A stretch of 42,156 nucleotides of DNA, taken from an uncultured Flavobacteriales bacterium (GTDB taxonomy: Bacteria > Bacteroidota > Bacteroidia > Flavobacteriales > UBA1820). The number at the start of each line of letters is the position of its first letter. Positions within the stretch are counted from its first letter, which is position 1. The notes beneath the pieces were generated by a model that worked only from the letters and a program-made list of their open reading frames with translations, searched no databases and was not told the DNA's origin. Below, piece after piece: positions 41,321 to 42,156 of the stretch. The DNA lies in the NCBI GenBank assembly GCA_902478645.1, contig CABSLV010000019.1, positions 1 to 42,156 on the forward strand, given 5' to 3'. The position numbers and the translations under genes were made by a program.

Positions 41321-41558
41321 CGCTCAGCACTTTATCGTACAGGTATTCCGACTGAATCTCTCCCAGGCCTCGGATGGCGTCTATCAGCGAATCGTCCACC
41401 CGCACCCTCGCGCAGCACTCCCGGTAGGTTTCCCCCTCCGTAGAGCGTTCAAAGGCGGCAATATCCCGTCGCAGTTGCGCCAGGAGTTCGATAAAGTTCT
41501 GGATCTGTGGCTGTGGCCACGCTTGTTTTGAAGGTTCCATAACATTGACTTTTAACAT
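41310..41558 (-). CDS. Hypothetical small prophage protein
   Basis: An 82-residue protein from ATG 41558 (or 76 residues from ATG 41540, MEPSKQAWPQPQ). It is acidic and helical, with no recognised family. It is the first long gene downstream of the structured leader at 41559-41708, and it overlaps the Rha-family gene by 11 nt, so the two are co-translated. Confidence 0.65.
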   Translation of the reverse strand: MLKVNVMEPSKQAWPQPQIQNFIELLAQLRRDIAAFERSTEGETYRECCARVRVDDSLIDAIRGLGEIQSEYLYDKVLSDEY

Positions 41559-41562
41559 AAAA

Positions 41563-41634
41563 TACCCCGTTACGTGCTGTTAAGGCCTCAATGCAAGCCC
41601 CCTGGGCATTACTGCGTCAGGACACGACGGGGTA
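41563..41634 (-). other. Long imperfect hairpin directly before the start codon at 41558
   Basis: The element pairs taccccgt/acggggta (8 bp), cgtg/cacg, and ctg/cag, with an apical helix aatg-ccc/ggg-catt. It occupies the last 70 nt of the leader. On the - strand its 3' end is 5 nt before ATG 41558. Confidence 0.6.
41580..41609 (-). CDS. Possible 9-residue leader peptide (uORF2)
   Basis: ATG at 41609 shares one base with the TAA of the uORF1 frame (TAATG). The product is MPRGLALRP then TAA. It is inside the hairpin element. Coding is a suggestion only. Confidence 0.3.
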   Translation of the reverse strand: MPRGLALRP

Positions 41635-41698
41635 CAACTTTTTTTCTTGTTGTATGGGCACAAAAAAAGCCGACGTTTACGCGGCTCTCGTACCGCAT
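41609..41698 (-). CDS. Possible 29-residue leader peptide (uORF1)
   Basis: ATG at 41698 is about 10 nt after the predicted transcription start. The product is basic (MRYESRVNVGFF at the start, KKVVPRRVLTQ at the end) and covers the terminator-like hairpin and A-rich loop. Its stop TAATG couples it to uORF2. A leader that senses translation is one reading. Confidence 0.35.
   Translation of the reverse strand: MRYESRVNVGFFCAHTTRKKVVPRRVLTQ
41662..41687 (-). terminator. Terminator-like hairpin within the leader
   Basis: On the - strand, agccg-cg/cg-cggct (stem of 5+2 bp with a bulge, 41669-41687) is followed by seven T. It lies about 20 nt after the predicted transcription start, so it could be an attenuator. 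Confidence 0.45.
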
Positions 41699-41714
41699 TG
41701 AGGTTTTAACAAGA

Positions 41715-41745
41715 CAAATGTAGCGGTTTTATGGCGCATGGCAAA
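41715..41745 (-). promoter_or_regulatory. Strong Bacteroidota-type promoter of the Rha operon leader
   Basis: TTTG (41742-41745) and TACATTTG (41715-41722) on the - strand are separated by 19 nt: a perfect match to the consensus -33/-7 pair. It gives a leader of about 150 nt before the ATG at 41558. Confidence 0.75.
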
Positions 41746-41773
41746 ATTTCAGGCTAAAATTTTTTGAATATGC

Positions 41774-41857
41774 GGCTACACATATCTGTATGTGGCCAGC
41801 GCAAAATTGCGCTCACCCCCTTGCGTATGATCATTTTGCTGACGTCAGCAAAATGAT
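41774..41857. repeat. Three inverted repeats in succession
   Basis: First 41774-41797 (ggc-cacata/tatgtg-gcc with a 2-nt bulge), second 41798-41813 (agcgcaa/ttgcgct, 2-nt loop), third 41830-41857, a perfect 28-bp palindrome with no loop centred on gacgtc. They lie behind the leader promoter, before the 99-bp repeats. Confidence 0.8.
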
Positions 41858-41871
41858 GCCATCACAACAGT

Positions 41872-42156
41872 CATACCACCATTTTTCCTGCCGGTATTAT
41901 TTCCATATCGGCATTTTTACCAGCAAACTGTTTATGCTTCAATGTGTTACAAGAGTAGAAGTATTATTTTCATACCACCATTTTTCCTGCCAGTATTATT
42001 TCCATACCGGCATTTTTACCAGCAAACTATTTATGCTTCAATGTGTTACAAGCGTAGAAGTATTATTTTCATACCACCATTTTTCCTGCCAGTATTATTT
42101 TCATACCGGCATTTTTACCAGCAAACTATTTATGCTTCAATGTGTTACAAGCGTAG
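41872..42156. repeat. 99-bp tandem repeats, at least 2.9 copies, running off the window
   Basis: Copies begin at 41872, 41971 and 42070, 99 bp apart, nearly identical (a few substitutions, most in copy 1). Each copy contains two similar 33-bp parts beginning cataccaccattttt and cataccggcattttt, and ends with gtattatttt. They are AT-rich, and no gene is convincing here. Confidence 0.92.

Larger units (their letters stand above)
30600..42156. mobile_element. Prophage (early, replication and regulation region), right end outside the window
   Basis: A tyrosine integrase at the left edge is followed by a tightly packed operon of phage-type genes (YopX, DUF4406, DUF5758/pentapeptide, DnaC-type loader, replication initiator, HTH proteins), an XRE repressor transcribed divergently, and Rha and HicB genes. 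There are no structural genes, so the packaging and tail half must lie beyond 42156. The left boundary is approximate; the attachment site was not identified. Confidence 0.82.

Noticed and set aside
41872..42156. CRISPR array or coding repeats at the window end
   Set aside because: The 99-bp units are near-identical throughout, with no repeat-spacer alternation. The open frames lack starts and plausible peptides.

Overview
The window looks like part of a Bacteroidota chromosome, most likely a GC-rich gut anaerobe of the Rikenellaceae/Alistipes kind. The grounds are Bacteroidota-type promoters (TAnnTTTG -7 boxes, few Shine-Dalgarno sequences), Bacteroidota-centred families (GSCFA, DUF4136 lipoprotein, DUF5606, DUF2490), ATP-dependent PEP carboxykinase and an anaerobic Hdr/Flx operon. 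The genus is an inference.

Layout. 1-330: two tRNA-Val(UAC) genes (the first cut by the window edge) and a terminator. 705-3959: MBL-fold hydrolase, GSCFA protein, DUF4136 lipoprotein and outer-membrane barrel protein, on the + strand. 4315-13239, - strand: pckA, a FAH-family protein, a Sua5/YrdC-type threonylcarbamoyl-AMP synthase, a HAD phosphatase, an exported protein, a C69 dipeptidase, and a copper module (HMA protein plus P1B ATPase). 13461-20081, + strand: a tight seven-gene operon hdrC-hdrB-hdrA-flxD-flxC-flxB-flxA, expected to encode a cytosolic flavin-based electron-bifurcating NADH dehydrogenase/heterodisulfide reductase-like complex. 20176-25266: a DUF2490 protein, then a - strand housekeeping run (kdsC-like phosphatase, maf, yqgF/ruvX, def, DUF5606, a hypothetical) and divergent miaA.

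25354-30331 is a co-directional - strand cluster of five accessory genes. Its centre is a 937-residue exported protein with four NPCBM-like beta domains. The fourth domain is interrupted by an Ala/Gly-rich glycine-zipper insert. A DUF1963 protein and three unrecognised small proteins flank it. This is the least familiar chromosomal locus here.

From about 30.5 kb to the window end lies the early region of an integrated prophage, whose right end is outside the window. It has a tyrosine integrase (+), a roughly 14-gene - strand early operon (38764 to 32059) with HTH regulators, a replication-initiation protein, a DnaC-type loader, a free-standing DnaA domain IV-like protein, YopX, DUF4406 and pentapeptide/DUF5758 proteins, a divergent XRE repressor and a BRCT-only protein. 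These are followed by a truncated HigA-like antitoxin, an orphan HicB and a Rha-family regulator operon. The last 600 bases are non-coding and highly structured: a strong promoter with a leader containing two overlapping tiny ORFs and alternative hairpins, three clustered inverted repeats, and 99-bp tandem repeats running off the end.
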